Source: Chloropicon primus (lineage: Eukaryota > Chlorophyta > Chloropicophyceae > Chloropicales > Chloropicaceae). Taken from it: a stretch of DNA of 64,000 nt. Position 1 is the first letter of the stretch. Each line of letters begins with the position of its first letter. Of the stretch, positions 55,449 through 64,000 are shown in pieces. Below the pieces are notes generated by a model. That model worked only from the letters and a program-made list of their open reading frames with translations. It was not told where the DNA came from and did no database searches. The position numbers and the translations under genes were made by a program. The stretch is from assembly GCA_023205875.1 (NCBI GenBank), contig CP060761.1, forward strand, positions 796,322 through 860,321, in the 5' to 3' direction.

Positions 55449-57847
55449 ATGTCACGGGGCAGACATCGCAGGAAGCAACCCTGCAAGTTCATGACTTCTG
55501 AGGACGTCAACGTGCTTCTAAGTGTCGAGCAGGGCGAGAATGGAGAGAAGAAGGGTGGCGAAGCAAGCGCGGCCGAGGCCTCCTGGAGGTTCGTCTACCG
55601 TCCCGAAATCGATGGGTTGAGGTTCTGGGCCGTCATGCCGGTCCTCTTCTACCACTACGGCGCGGTGTTCGGCTTCACGGGAGGCTACGCCGGGGTTGAC
55701 GTGTTCTTTGTCATCTCCGGGTACCTCATCACCTCCATCGTGCTGAGGGAGCTGTGCATGGGGAAGTCCGTCCTGCGCCACTTCTGGGAGCGCCGGGTGC
55801 GGAGACTCTTTCCCGCCATCGCTACCATGTTCGTGTGCCTGTACATCTACGGCTGGTTCATGCTGTCCCCCAACGTGTACAACAACTTTGTTGGGGAGTC
55901 GATCTTCGGTCTCATCGCGGGCTCAAACTTTTATTACTACGTGACGACCAAGGACCTGGGAGGTTACATGGCCGCGGGGCCCGAGGCCTACCCTTTGCTC
56001 CATTTCTGGTCCCTGGCAGTGGAGGAGCAGTTCTACATGGTCTTGCCGGTCGTGCTGACATGCGTGTGGAGGTTCTGCAAGACTGACCGCAAGCGTTGGA
56101 TGTGGACTCTGGGGCTTTTGGGGTTTGTGCTCCTCGCCTCCTTTGCCTTCTCCGTAGGCTACACACCGATCAACAACCCCTTTTGCTTCTACTTGCTCTT
56201 TGCGCGGGCCTGGGAGCTGGCCATCGGCAGCTTTGTGGGCATCGCGACGTCGGACGTGGGAATGGCTACCATGAGCAGAGTTCTGGGTCTCCACCTGGGC
56301 AAACGTGTCTCCCCTCTTGCCAAGCGCTTGATGCTGGAGGCGACGGGCTGGCTTGGCTTTGGGTTGATCCTCTTTGTGTACTTTTACTTCACCAGGGAAA
56401 TGGAGTACACATATCCTTACTACTACGCCTTGGGGCCTTGCGTTGGTGCGTTAATGGTGATTGTTGGGAACACCCCAGTCTTCAAGCCCTCCAAGGACCT
56501 CAGCGGTGACAGTGGTGACGGGGAACAGAGGATCATGACCACGTGCGGGTTGTTCTTGTCCTTTGCCCCTTTTGTTTGGATTGGGAAGATCTCTTACGCC
56601 CTCTATCTTTGGCACTGGCCACTCTGGTGCTTTCAGGGGGAGTCCGCTTGAGTCAAAATAACGTGGTCTCTGCACTGGTGCTGACCATGGTAGCCATCGG
56701 ACTTTCTGATGTAAGTACTCAGTTGATTGAGCAGCCCTTTCGTTCCGCGAAACGGGTCGGTAGGAAGCCCTTGTGGATTCTCTCTGGCATCGTGTGGACT
56801 GCTTTGCTCAGTTTCAGCATTGCAGTGCATGTGCTAGAGGTCGGGGGATCCAACAAGACGATTGCGGTGCCCCAAGTGGAGGACGGGATGGACAGCAGCA
56901 GCACTGTTTTTGTGCCCACTGGAAGTGAACCCCAATCCTTCTTTTTGGAAGATGCGAATCCCGAGCTCTTCTCCGTGGAAGGAATAGAGAAAAGCTCTAC
57001 CTTGAGTAGGAGGTACAGGGAGGAGCTGAAGATGCTTATGGGTGACGAACTCCCTGATGGAGAATGCAAAGTTATCAGCGACAAGAGCCCTGCCTTTGAT
57101 GAGTGCCCTGGTGCAGAGGACATGATCGTGTACAACGAGGCGGGGGACCCTCCTTGTCTGGCATTTTTGGGAAACTCTCACCTGGGACATCATATACTCA
57201 CCATTGCTTCTTTGGCCAAGGAATATGACGTCTCTTACCTATGGCTTAAGAGACCCGGGCGAGGGGACCTTTTTGGTGGTTGTGGTTCGACACCTGATCC
57301 GCCATCGCCTTGGGATGAGCAGAGAATCAGGATCCTGAAGCAATGGAAGCCCAAAAGGGTGATTTTCGCAACCCATCGTCCCTATTGTTTACTGGCAAAC
57401 AATAGCACCTTGGATGGCTTGATGAGTGGCGCCCCCGAGAAGGTCTTGATCATGGGAGACAATCCACTTCTTGATTATGGATCTTTTCCTTTCAAAATCA
57501 GACAAAAGTTGCAGAAAGAGCTTTTGAATGCCATCAAGGTTGGGGATGTATCAAGCCTTGACTTTCTCTCTACCATAAAGCCCAAGAAATTTGATGATTT
57601 TCTTCGTACTGAGGACGGACTGAGGAAAGCAATAGAAAGCAACCCAAAGTACAATGGCACAATCCAGTTTGAAAGCACATACCCTGCATTCATGGACCAG
57701 AACAACGCCTTTGTGCAGGTTGTTGGTGCGGAAACGGAAGGTGGCAACCGCATGACATACGCCGACTTATCACACTTGAGCGCTGACGGATCGGAACGTT
57801 TAAGGGAGTACTTCAGAGAGCACATCTTCGGGGACCTCGATTGCTGA
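55449..57847 (+). pseudogene. OafA-like acyltransferase-3, copy 5, frameshifted in a G run
   Basis: Near-identical to copy 4, but the CAGGGGGGAGT of the other copies is CAGGGGGAGT at 56635-56642 (five G, 56636-56640, instead of six). The frame shifts after WHWPLWCFQG and stops at 56649-56651, giving a 400-aa protein without the last membrane helices and the SGNH domain. The remainder to 57847 is intact in the other frame. Either a very young pseudogene, a slippage-prone switch, or a homopolymer sequencing error. Confidence 0.85.
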
Positions 57848-58425
57848 GAGAAAGGCTATTGGAATGGGACACGATGACTCTCATCGTTGCGCATGGATTA
57901 AAATCAGTTATTGTAAACCAAGGACCTTTGAAGCTCCTTCCCCTCGATCTTTCTTCTCCTGGTACGATCGCAAGCAAGCTTTGGACCGAGAGGAAGACCC
58001 TTCCTGGAAGGGCACGGCAGGAGGGAGCAAGGGCGGCGAAGTCAGTGATCGTGCTCTGTAGTGCTTAAAGGAGGTGGATCCCAATGCAACGAAGCCACTC
58101 ACCTTGGCCAGCCCCCCGTATTGCCCCTCGACATGTTTTCCGAGTCCGCTTCGCTTGGTCTTTGTGGGGCGGCCGGTGTCCCCCCCTGGGGTCCCGCCCC
58201 TGGTTCACTCCTCCCCAGGGTAGGCTCTGGTCTCCACCCGCCTCAACCTAAAATCTTAATTCTGGAGCGGTTACAGTTTGGAAGGAGCGCGGGGCGACGA
58301 GGGCGAGAGACAACGCCGCTGCAAGTCGACAAGGACAAGGACAAGGAGAACCGAGCGAGCGGGACCGAGACGAGGGGAAGGACTGCAGGCGGGACAGACA
58401 TCGCACAAAGCAACCCTGCAAGTTC
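57848..58425 (+). promoter_or_regulatory. Rearranged promoter cassette of acyltransferase 6
   Basis: The array spacer is interrupted at about 57967 by about 150 bp of unrelated sequence (AAGCAAGCTTTGGACCGAGA onward). The promoter then resumes with one minisatellite unit, a CCCCTGGGG...CCCCAGGG stem-like segment and, from about 58258, the conserved AATTCTGGAGCGGTTACAG. The G run is missing. One base is also lost just after the copy 5 stop (CACGATGAC for CACGAATGAC). Confidence 0.65.
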
Positions 58426-60810
58426 ATGGCTTCTGCGGAAGTCAACATGCTTCTAAGCGACGAGCAGGGCGAGAATGGAGAGAAGAAGGGTGGCGAAGCA
58501 AGCGCGGCCGAGGCCTCCTGGAGGTTCGTCTACCGTCCCGAAATCGATGGGTTGAGGTTCTGGGCCGTCATGCCGGTCCTCTTCTACCACTACGGCGCGG
58601 TGTTCGGCTTCACGGGAGGCTACGCCGGGGTTGACGTGTTCTTTGTCATCTCCGGGTACCTCATCACCTCCATCGTGCTGAGGGAGCTGTGCATGGGGAA
58701 GTCCGTCCTGCGCCACTTCTGGGAGCGCCGGGTGCGGAGACTCTTTCCCGCCATCGCTACCATGTTCGTGTGCCTGTACATCTACGGCTGGTTCATGCTG
58801 TCCCCCAACGTGTACAACAACTTTGTTGGGGAGTCGATCTTCGGTCTCATCGCGGGCTCAAACTTTTATTACTACGTGACGACCAAGGACCTGGGAGGTT
58901 ACATGGCCGCGGGGCCCGAGGCCTACCCTTTGCTCCATTTCTGGTCCCTGGCAGTGGAGGAGCAGTTCTACATGGTCTTGCCGGTCGTGCTGACATGCGT
59001 GTGGAGGTTCTGCAAGACTGACCGCAAGCGTTGGATGTGGACTCTGGGGCTTTTGGGGTTTGTGCTCCTCGCCTCCTTTGCCTTCTCCGTAGGCTACACA
59101 CCGATCAACAACCCCTTTTGCTTCTACTTGCTCTTTGCGCGGGCCTGGGAGCTGGCCATCGGCAGCTTTGTGGGCATCGCGACGTCGGACGTGGGAATGG
59201 CTACCATGAGCAGAGTTCTGGGTCCCCACCTGGGCAAACGTGTCTCCCCTCTTGCCAAGCGCTTGATGCTGGAGGCGACGGGCTGGCTTGGCTTTGGGTT
59301 GATCCTCTTTGTGTACTTTTACTTCACCAGGGAAATGGAGTACACATATCCTTACTACTACGCCTTGGGGCCTTGCGTTGGTGCGTTAATGGTGATTGTT
59401 GGGAACACCCCAGTCTTCAAGCCCTCCAAGGACCTCAGCGGTGACAGTGGTGACGGGGAACAGAGGATCATGACCACGTGCGGGTTGTTCTTGTCCTTTG
59501 CCCCTTTTGTTTGGATTGGGAAGATCTCTTACGCCCTCTATCTTTGGCACTGGCCACTCTGGTGCTTTCAGGGGGGAGTCCGCTTGAGTCAAAATAACGT
59601 GGTCTCTGCACTGGTGCTGACCATGGTAGCCATCGGACTTTCTGCTGTAAGTACTCAGTTGATTGAGCAGCCCTTTCGTTCCGCGAAACGGGTCGGTAGG
59701 AAGCCCTTGTGGATTCTCTCTGGCATCGTGTGGACTGCTTTGCTCAGTTTCAGCATTGCAGTGCATGTGCTAGAGGTCGGGGGATCCAACAAGACGATTG
59801 CGGCGCCCCAAGTGGAGGACGGGATGGACAGCAGCAGCACTGTTTTTGTGCCCACTGGAAGTGAACCCCAATCCTTCTTTTTGGAAGATGCGAATCCCGA
59901 GCTCTTCTCCGTGGAAGGAATAGAGAAAAGCTCTACCTTGAGTAGGAAGTACAGGGAGGAGCTGACGATGCTTATGAGTGACTTCTCTTGGATTACAAAT
60001 GGAAAGGGGGGACTTTGTCACCCAGGTCCCAACTCCCCAAAGAGCCTTGGTGAATGTGCTGAAGCTGAGGAGGAAAGCATCGTGTACAACGAGGCGGGGG
60101 ACCCTCCTTGTCTGGCATTTTTGGGAAACTCTCACATGGGGCATCATATACGCACTATCGCTTCCTTGGCGAAAGAATATGACGTCTCTTTCCTATGGCT
60201 TGCGAGACACTCTTGGGGGGACCTTTTTGGTGGTTGTGGTTCGACACCTGATCCGCCATCGCCTTGGGATGAGCAGAGAATCAGAATCCTGAAGCAATGG
60301 AAGCCCAAAAGGGTGATTTTCGCAACCCATCGTCCCCGATGCTTACTGGAAAACAATAGCACCCTGGATGGCTTGATGAGTGGCGCCCCCGAGAAGGTCT
60401 TGATCATGGGAGACAATCCACACCTTGATTCTGGATCTTTTCCTTTCGAAAGCAGGCACGGTTTTAATGCGTTGCAGAAAGAGCTTTTGAATGCCATCAA
60501 GGTTGGGGATGTATCAAGCCTTGACTTTCTATCCACCATAAAGCCCGAGCGCTTTGATTTTTTTCTTCGTACTGAGGACCGACTGAGGAAAGCAATAGAA
60601 AGCAACCCAAAGTACAATGGCACAATCCAGTTTGAAAGCACATACCCTGCATTCATGGACCAGAACAACACCTTTGTGCAGGTTGTTGGTGCGGAAACGG
60701 AAGGTGGCAACCGTATGTTATACGTTGACGGAGGACACGTGAACCGTGACGGATCGGAACGTTTAAGGGAGTACTTCAGAGAGCACATCTTCGGGGACCT
60801 CGATTGCTGA
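58426..60810 (+). CDS. OafA-like acyltransferase-3 with SGNH domain, copy 6 (3' type II, most diverged)
   Basis: 794 aa from ATG 58426 (MASAEVNMLLSDEQ). The MSRDRHRRKQ start of the other copies is destroyed (ACTGCAGGCGGGAC replaces the ATGTCACGGGAC context), so the start moves 14 codons in. The membrane half matches the others. The SGNH half carries a unique segment (SDFSWITNGKGGLCHPGPNS, then ECAEAEEESI) plus type II marks: GNSHMGHH, ARHSWGDLF, RPRCLLENN, FESRHGFNALQ and DGGHVNRDG. The catalytic Ser, Asp and His are kept. Confidence 0.88.
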   Translation: MASAEVNMLLSDEQGENGEKKGGEASAAEASWRFVYRPEIDGLRFWAVMPVLFYHYGAVFGFTGGYAGVDVFFVISGYLITSIVLRELCMGKSVLRHFWERRVRRLFPAIATMFVCLYIYGWFMLSPNVYNNFVGESIFGLIAGSNFYYYVTTKDLGGYMAAGPEAYPLLHFWSLAVEEQFYMVLPVVLTCVWRFCKTDRKRWMWTLGLLGFVLLASFAFSVGYTPINNPFCFYLLFARAWELAIGSFVGIATSDVGMATMSRVLGPHLGKRVSPLAKRLMLEATGWLGFGLILFVYFYFTREMEYTYPYYYALGPCVGALMVIVGNTPVFKPSKDLSGDSGDGEQRIMTTCGLFLSFAPFVWIGKISYALYLWHWPLWCFQGGVRLSQNNVVSALVLTMVAIGLSAVSTQLIEQPFRSAKRVGRKPLWILSGIVWTALLSFSIAVHVLEVGGSNKTIAAPQVEDGMDSSSTVFVPTGSEPQSFFLEDANPELFSVEGIEKSSTLSRKYREELTMLMSDFSWITNGKGGLCHPGPNSPKSLGECAEAEEESIVYNEAGDPPCLAFLGNSHMGHHIRTIASLAKEYDVSFLWLARHSWGDLFGGCGSTPDPPSPWDEQRIRILKQWKPKRVIFATHRPRCLLENNSTLDGLMSGAPEKVLIMGDNPHLDSGSFPFESRHGFNALQKELLNAIKVGDVSSLDFLSTIKPERFDFFLRTEDRLRKAIESNPKYNGTIQFESTYPAFMDQNNTFVQVVGAETEGGNRMLYVDGGHVNRDGSERLREYFREHIFGDLDC

Positions 60811-61196
60811 GAGAAAGGCTATTGGAATGGGACACGAATGACTTCCATCGTTGCGCATGGATTAAAACCAGTTATTGTAAACGAAGGACCTTTGAAGCTC
60901 CTTCCCCTCGATCTTTCTTCTCCTGGTACGATCGGCCCCGACTGCCCCTCGAAATGTTTTCAGAGTCCGCTTCGCTTCGTCTTTGTGGGGCGGGCTGTGG
61001 GGCGCCCCGTGGGGCGGCCGGTGGGGCGGCCGGTGGGGGGGGGGCGGCCTAATTCTGGAGCGGTTACAGTTTGGAAGGAGCCTTGGCCCGCGACGGGGGG
61101 CGAGGGAGACACGACTCGGAAACGAACTCCCCGCTTCTCTGGGCGAGAGCTTTGAGGGATTGGGGTCGTTGCGTCGCGCGGGACCGAACGAGACGG
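60811..61196 (+). promoter_or_regulatory. Seventh array promoter cassette, now in front of a GT47 gene
   Basis: Matches the type II spacer and promoter of copy 3 through the minisatellite, G run and GCGGTTACAGTTTGGAAGGAGC (to about 61081), then changes to unrelated sequence leading to the GT47 ATG. The array promoter therefore appears to have been placed upstream of a different gene. Confidence 0.75.
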
Positions 61197-62669
61197 ATGA
61201 GGTACGCGGCTGCGTTGAAGAGAACTTGGCCGTGTTCCCTGGCGCGCGTCGCCCTGGCCACGGTCATCGTTGTCCTGTTTTTCTATTTGTTCTCCGTGCC
61301 ATTCTGGCATGGTAATGGGGAACTGAGCCGGTTGTCGTCCAGTCACGTGGCCTGGGCCTTAGAATCGGTGCACGGAAAGGTCAGGGCATATCGCGGAGCA
61401 CGCAACGGCACAGGCAAAAGAGAGGCACCCATGAACAACGCCAAGCAGGGCGAGAATCCCGTGCGATTCTACCTGTACCCGTTTGACGCGTTTCCTACAT
61501 CCTGGGGGAACCACTCTGGCAACGGATGTGACCACAAGAGGGTGGGCGACGTCAAGCACGACCACGCTGATTGGGTGTGGAACGCCCTCTATTTCCATCC
61601 TTGGCGGACGCATGAGCCGAAGCTGGCCGAGCTGGCTGTGCTGCCAATATCGTTTGACTTGATGGCTAATGGTCGCTGCGTTCGGAGGTTCGGGCCAGAA
61701 ACGACGGCGCTGATAGTTGCCGAGATCTCTGCGGCATTGAATCGCAGTGGCATCTTTCCGAAGGTTCGCCATCTTGTTATTGCCAATGACTTTAAGTCGA
61801 AACCATTCATGAAAGCAATAGATCCTGTCCTTGCACCCGCAGGTGTGTGGGCCGGGATGGAAGGTCGCGGCGAGTGCCGAACCAGTCTTGGTTATTCGAC
61901 AGTCAACTCTGTGTACCTGTCTATGCGAGACCCCAACCACTTTAAGGGACTTCCCGGGATGTCCATATTCTCGAGGCCACCCGCGCAACGCAGGTACTCC
62001 ATAACCTTCGTGGGGCAGCTGGACTCCCGCAAGGCATACCAGGACCGTGTGGCACTGTTTCAGTCTAACGGCAGCATCCCTGCAGCACATATGACGACGG
62101 TGATTATGAATCCCTTGGAAAGGAAGAAGGACCTCCATTTGAGGTATTGCACCTCCACTGAGGATGTGGACCGGTGCGTTCTTCGCAAAAAAACGTCGCG
62201 TGTTGAGACGCAGCGCTTGATGGAACAGTCCAACTACACGCTATGTTTGCGTGGCGATACGCTCGGTTCAGACCGATGGGTCAACGGGATGGCCGCGGGG
62301 ACCGCACTGATCGCGGTGGTCGACGAAGACAAGGACCTCGACTGGCTTCCTTTTCCTGATGCCGTGCCATGGCGTTCGCTAGTCATCACTATCCAGAGAA
62401 GCACTTTCAGGCGCGACCCCGCAGCCGCACTGCGGCAAGTCATGAAAGACACGTCAACAGAGAGGCTTGCTGAATTACAACAGTTATCTAGGCACTATCT
62501 TGCTGATTTGGACTGGAGCTCCTACAAATCGAGGGCGGTCGACAACTTGCTCCGGGAGGCCATCTCTGTGCCTTGTCACCCAGCGGATTTGAGGGGGGGC
62601 GCATTCGCTCCCGCTCCCCCGGCACCAGAGTCAACCGGGGACGAGATCAACAGCAGCACAAGTGGTTGA
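61197..62669 (+). CDS. Exostosin-like glycosyltransferase (GT47 family)
   Basis: 490 aa, type II membrane protein: short basic N-terminus (MRYAAALKRTW) and one anchor helix (VALATVIVVLFFYLFSVPFW). The exostosin-like catalytic half shows RRYSITFVGQLDSRKAYQDR, then RLMEQSNYTLCLRGDTLGSD RW..GMAAGTALIAVVDE and LPFPDAVPWRSLVITI, the usual order of the nucleotide-sugar binding part. It is probably a Golgi enzyme adding sugar to cell-surface or secreted glycans; donor and acceptor cannot be told. The in-frame upstream extension has only a TTG start and runs into the array cassette, so ATG 61197 was chosen. The shared promoter suggests co-regulation with the acyltransferases. Confidence 0.82.
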   Translation: MRYAAALKRTWPCSLARVALATVIVVLFFYLFSVPFWHGNGELSRLSSSHVAWALESVHGKVRAYRGARNGTGKREAPMNNAKQGENPVRFYLYPFDAFPTSWGNHSGNGCDHKRVGDVKHDHADWVWNALYFHPWRTHEPKLAELAVLPISFDLMANGRCVRRFGPETTALIVAEISAALNRSGIFPKVRHLVIANDFKSKPFMKAIDPVLAPAGVWAGMEGRGECRTSLGYSTVNSVYLSMRDPNHFKGLPGMSIFSRPPAQRRYSITFVGQLDSRKAYQDRVALFQSNGSIPAAHMTTVIMNPLERKKDLHLRYCTSTEDVDRCVLRKKTSRVETQRLMEQSNYTLCLRGDTLGSDRWVNGMAAGTALIAVVDEDKDLDWLPFPDAVPWRSLVITIQRSTFRRDPAAALRQVMKDTSTERLAELQQLSRHYLADLDWSSYKSRAVDNLLREAISVPCHPADLRGGAFAPAPPAPESTGDEINSSTSG

Positions 62670-62742
62670 CAAAACAGGGCAGGCAAGGGCGAGCGATCTC
62701 TTATAATCTCCTCGTCACCGGTCGGCCAATCCAAGCCAGTGT

Positions 62743-62793
62743 GAATTTGTCATTCCCACCTCAGTGTTAATTTGTCATTCCCACCTCAGTGTT
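62743..62793 (+). repeat. Two-copy 25-bp tandem repeat
   Basis: AATTTGTCATTCCCACCTCAGTGTT is present twice head to tail (first copy from about 62744, second from 62769). It lies about 75 bp after the GT47 stop. Confidence 0.85.
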
Positions 62794-63032
62794 TTATTTT
62801 TCGTTCAGAATTTACTCCTTGTTCGTGGGACTTCCACTCCAACTTCCAAAGGCAGTCCCGAGAACCTCACCTCCCTCCCTTTCCAAACAATCTCAAGCTC
62901 TCCCTCCTTCCCTTCACCAATCATCTTCCTCCTTGAAGCTTCATGGGATGAGGGCTTCCCTCCTCTCGCTCTCACATTGCACAACGGAGGCCGTCTGCCG
63001 TTACGTGAGTTGGAGGGGCTTCGTTGTTCGCC

Positions 63033-63089
63033 ATGGCGAAGATGGGAAAGAAGGAGAAGAACAGCGTCGTGTCCTTCTCGGAATCGACG
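63033..63089 (+). pseudogene. Possible orphan first exon
   Basis: ATG GCG AAG ATG GGA AAG... encodes MAKMGKKEKNSVVSFSEST and is followed at once by GTAAGG, a good donor context. No downstream exon was recognised, so this may be the 5' end of a gene broken by subtelomeric rearrangement, or chance. Confidence 0.25.
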
Positions 63090-63441
63090 GTAAGGCGGAG
63101 GGAATGCGGCAGGCACTTTTGTGTGCCTCTCTGAGTGCAATGCACATGAGCTTTCAGTACCCTGTCCATGCTCATCAGGACCTAGCTTTGCATGGCATTA
63201 GGTAAGAGGATTCACTGTGGTTTGTTTTACTTATCGTGAAGGTTTATTTGGAAGGGATGGTAGGTTGGTATCATCTCTCTCATCATACTTTGGTGCCGTG
63301 ATGACGGCAAGGCGCGCGCCTTGTCTTTTCTGGGAGATTGGGGTCCCTCATCTTGGGACGGGCCGCCTAGGGCCGCCTTAACCTTTACGGTGGATTTCTT
63401 CCCCCTGCCTTCCCTCGGGGGGGGTCCTTGCCCCCCCCTTG

Positions 63442-63679
63442 CCGCCCTGGAGTAAGAGGGACGTCTTCCTCGAGCTCGGCGGGTTTTACAAGAACCTGTC
63501 GTGCCCTGGCGAGCCCGGAATCGGATTTGACTTTGAGTACTCGGTGAGGCTGTGGTACAACAACTTTCAGGTGGCGCTCATGTACTCTGACTTCATGCGG
63601 TCTCACGGGGCCAAGGCAGGCACGAGGGCCAACTCGAAGATCTGGAACAAGAGAAGAAGGACGGAGATCAGGAACAAGC
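63442..63679 (+). pseudogene. Glycosyltransferase fragment truncated at both ends by subtelomeric rearrangement
   Basis: An ATG-less open frame reading PPWSKRDVFLELGGFYKNLS, then PGEPGIGFDFEYSVRLWYNNFQVALMYSDF and GTRANSKIWNKRRRTE. The LGGF...PGIG.D.E.S.RLW...QV pattern is that of the acceptor-side part of GT-A (GT2-like) glycosyltransferases. The 5' part is absent and the 3' end passes directly into telomeric repeat (RNKLRFRF is read from telomere sequence). Confidence 0.6.
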
Positions 63680-64000
63680 TTAGGTTTAGGTTTTAGGTTT
63701 TAGGTTTTAGGTTTTAGGTTTAGGTTTTAGGTTTTAGGTTTTTAGGTTTTAGGTTTAGGTTTTTAGGGTTTAGGTTTTAGGTTTTAGGTTTTAGGGTTTA
63801 GGTTTTAGGTTTTAGGTTTAGGTTTTAGGTTTAGGTTTTAGGTTTAGGTTTAGGTTTTAGGTTTAGGTTTAGGTTTAGGTTTTAGGTTTAGGTTTGGGTT
63901 TAGGTTTTAGGTTTAGGTTTAGGTTTAGGTTTAGGTTTAGGTTTAGGTTTGGTTTAGGTTTAGGTTTAGGTTTTAGGTTTTAGGTTTAGGTTTTAGGTTT
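63680..64000 (+). repeat. Telomere (degenerate T3-4AG2-3 repeats)
   Basis: Continuous TTTAGG, TTTTAGG, and occasional TTTAGGG or TTTGGG units up to the window end, with the G-rich strand running toward the right edge as expected for a right-hand chromosome end. The mixture is closest to the TTTAGGG/TTTTAGGG types of plants and green algae, but most units have two G. Confidence 0.93.

Larger units (their letters stand above)
44088..61081 (+). repeat. Tandem gene array: six acyltransferase units plus a seventh promoter cassette
   Basis: Start-to-start distances are 2788, 2773, 2764 and 2764 bp for units 1 to 5 and about 2935 bp for 5 to 6. Each unit has a promoter cassette (GAATGGGACACGAATGACT... 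minisatellite ... CTAATTCTGGAGCGGTTACAG) and one coding sequence. The cassette also occurs left of unit 1 from about 44088 and, after unit 6, as far as 61081, where sequence switches to a GT47 gene. Units 4 and 5 are almost identical; units 2 and 6 share an alternative 3' type. Confidence 0.95.
62670..63441. other. Subtelomeric region with fragments only
   Basis: Holds a two-copy 25-bp tandem repeat, an exon-like fragment at 63033-63089 (both listed) and a GGGCCGCC-rich and G/C-run stretch to 63441. No complete gene is supported. Confidence 0.6.

Noticed and set aside
46935-61050. CRISPR-like regularly spaced repeats
   Set aside because: Units are contiguous minisatellite or whole-gene duplications without unique spacers, in a eukaryotic context.

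Overview
The window looks like the end of a nuclear chromosome from a green alga (Viridiplantae). The plant-lineage evidence is a prenylated membrane-anchored ubiquitin-fold protein, a plastid ClpR2, a stromal-type HSP70 and a chloroplast-type NOG1-like GTPase. The eukaryotic evidence is GT-AG introns, PRP6, COP9 signalosome subunit 2, condensin II CAP-G2 and AHA1. The right edge is about 320 bp of degenerate T3-4AG2-3 telomeric repeat. Genes are GC-rich, densely packed on both strands and nearly intron-free (four short introns found). A small prasinophyte-grade or chloropicophyte-like alga fits, but the species cannot be fixed from sequence alone.

Layout. (1) 1-10907, minus strand: the first 3635 codons of a giant type I polyketide synthase running off the left edge. 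Its order is AMP-ligase loader, ACP, KS, DH, KR, ACP, KS, unknown linker, then a tandem run of crotonase (enoyl-CoA hydratase-like) domains. No acyltransferase domain is seen. The crotonase run carries a 1440-bp in-frame direct repeat that is identical over at least 1069 bp. (2) 11.9-44 kb: single-copy housekeeping genes, mostly in divergent or convergent pairs: SFT2-like protein, mitochondrial CoA-carrier-like protein, MUB, a large C2/transmembrane protein, a ThiE/TenI-like plus Trp/Tyr permease fusion, PRP6, ClpR2, CSN2, a polyQ coiled-coil protein, AHA1, a NOG1-like GTPase, a CDK20/LF2-like kinase, plastid HSP70 and CAP-G2. (3) 44.1-61.1 kb: a tandem array of six OafA-like membrane acyltransferases with C-terminal SGNH domains in units of about 2.77 kb. 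The membrane halves are almost invariant and the SGNH halves are mosaic. One copy has a one-base frameshift. The array's promoter cassette also stands in front of an exostosin-like (GT47) glycosyltransferase. (4) 62.7-64 kb: subtelomeric debris, including a glycosyltransferase fragment capped directly by telomeric repeat.

How parts may work together. The acyltransferase array and the GT47 gene plausibly share regulation and modify the same secreted or surface glycans. The subtelomeric setting, shared promoters and mosaic variable domain suggest ongoing unequal exchange. The PKS shows the same process inside one coding sequence.

A recurring upstream architecture was also found: units of 157-186 bp, duplicated in tandem, most carrying a palindromic TTTCGAAA-type core followed by GAGAC. 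They are oriented with the downstream gene. Pairs lie upstream of at least five genes and single copies upstream of two more. The other main oddity is a perfect 44-bp palindrome that ends exactly at the start codon of the permease fusion.
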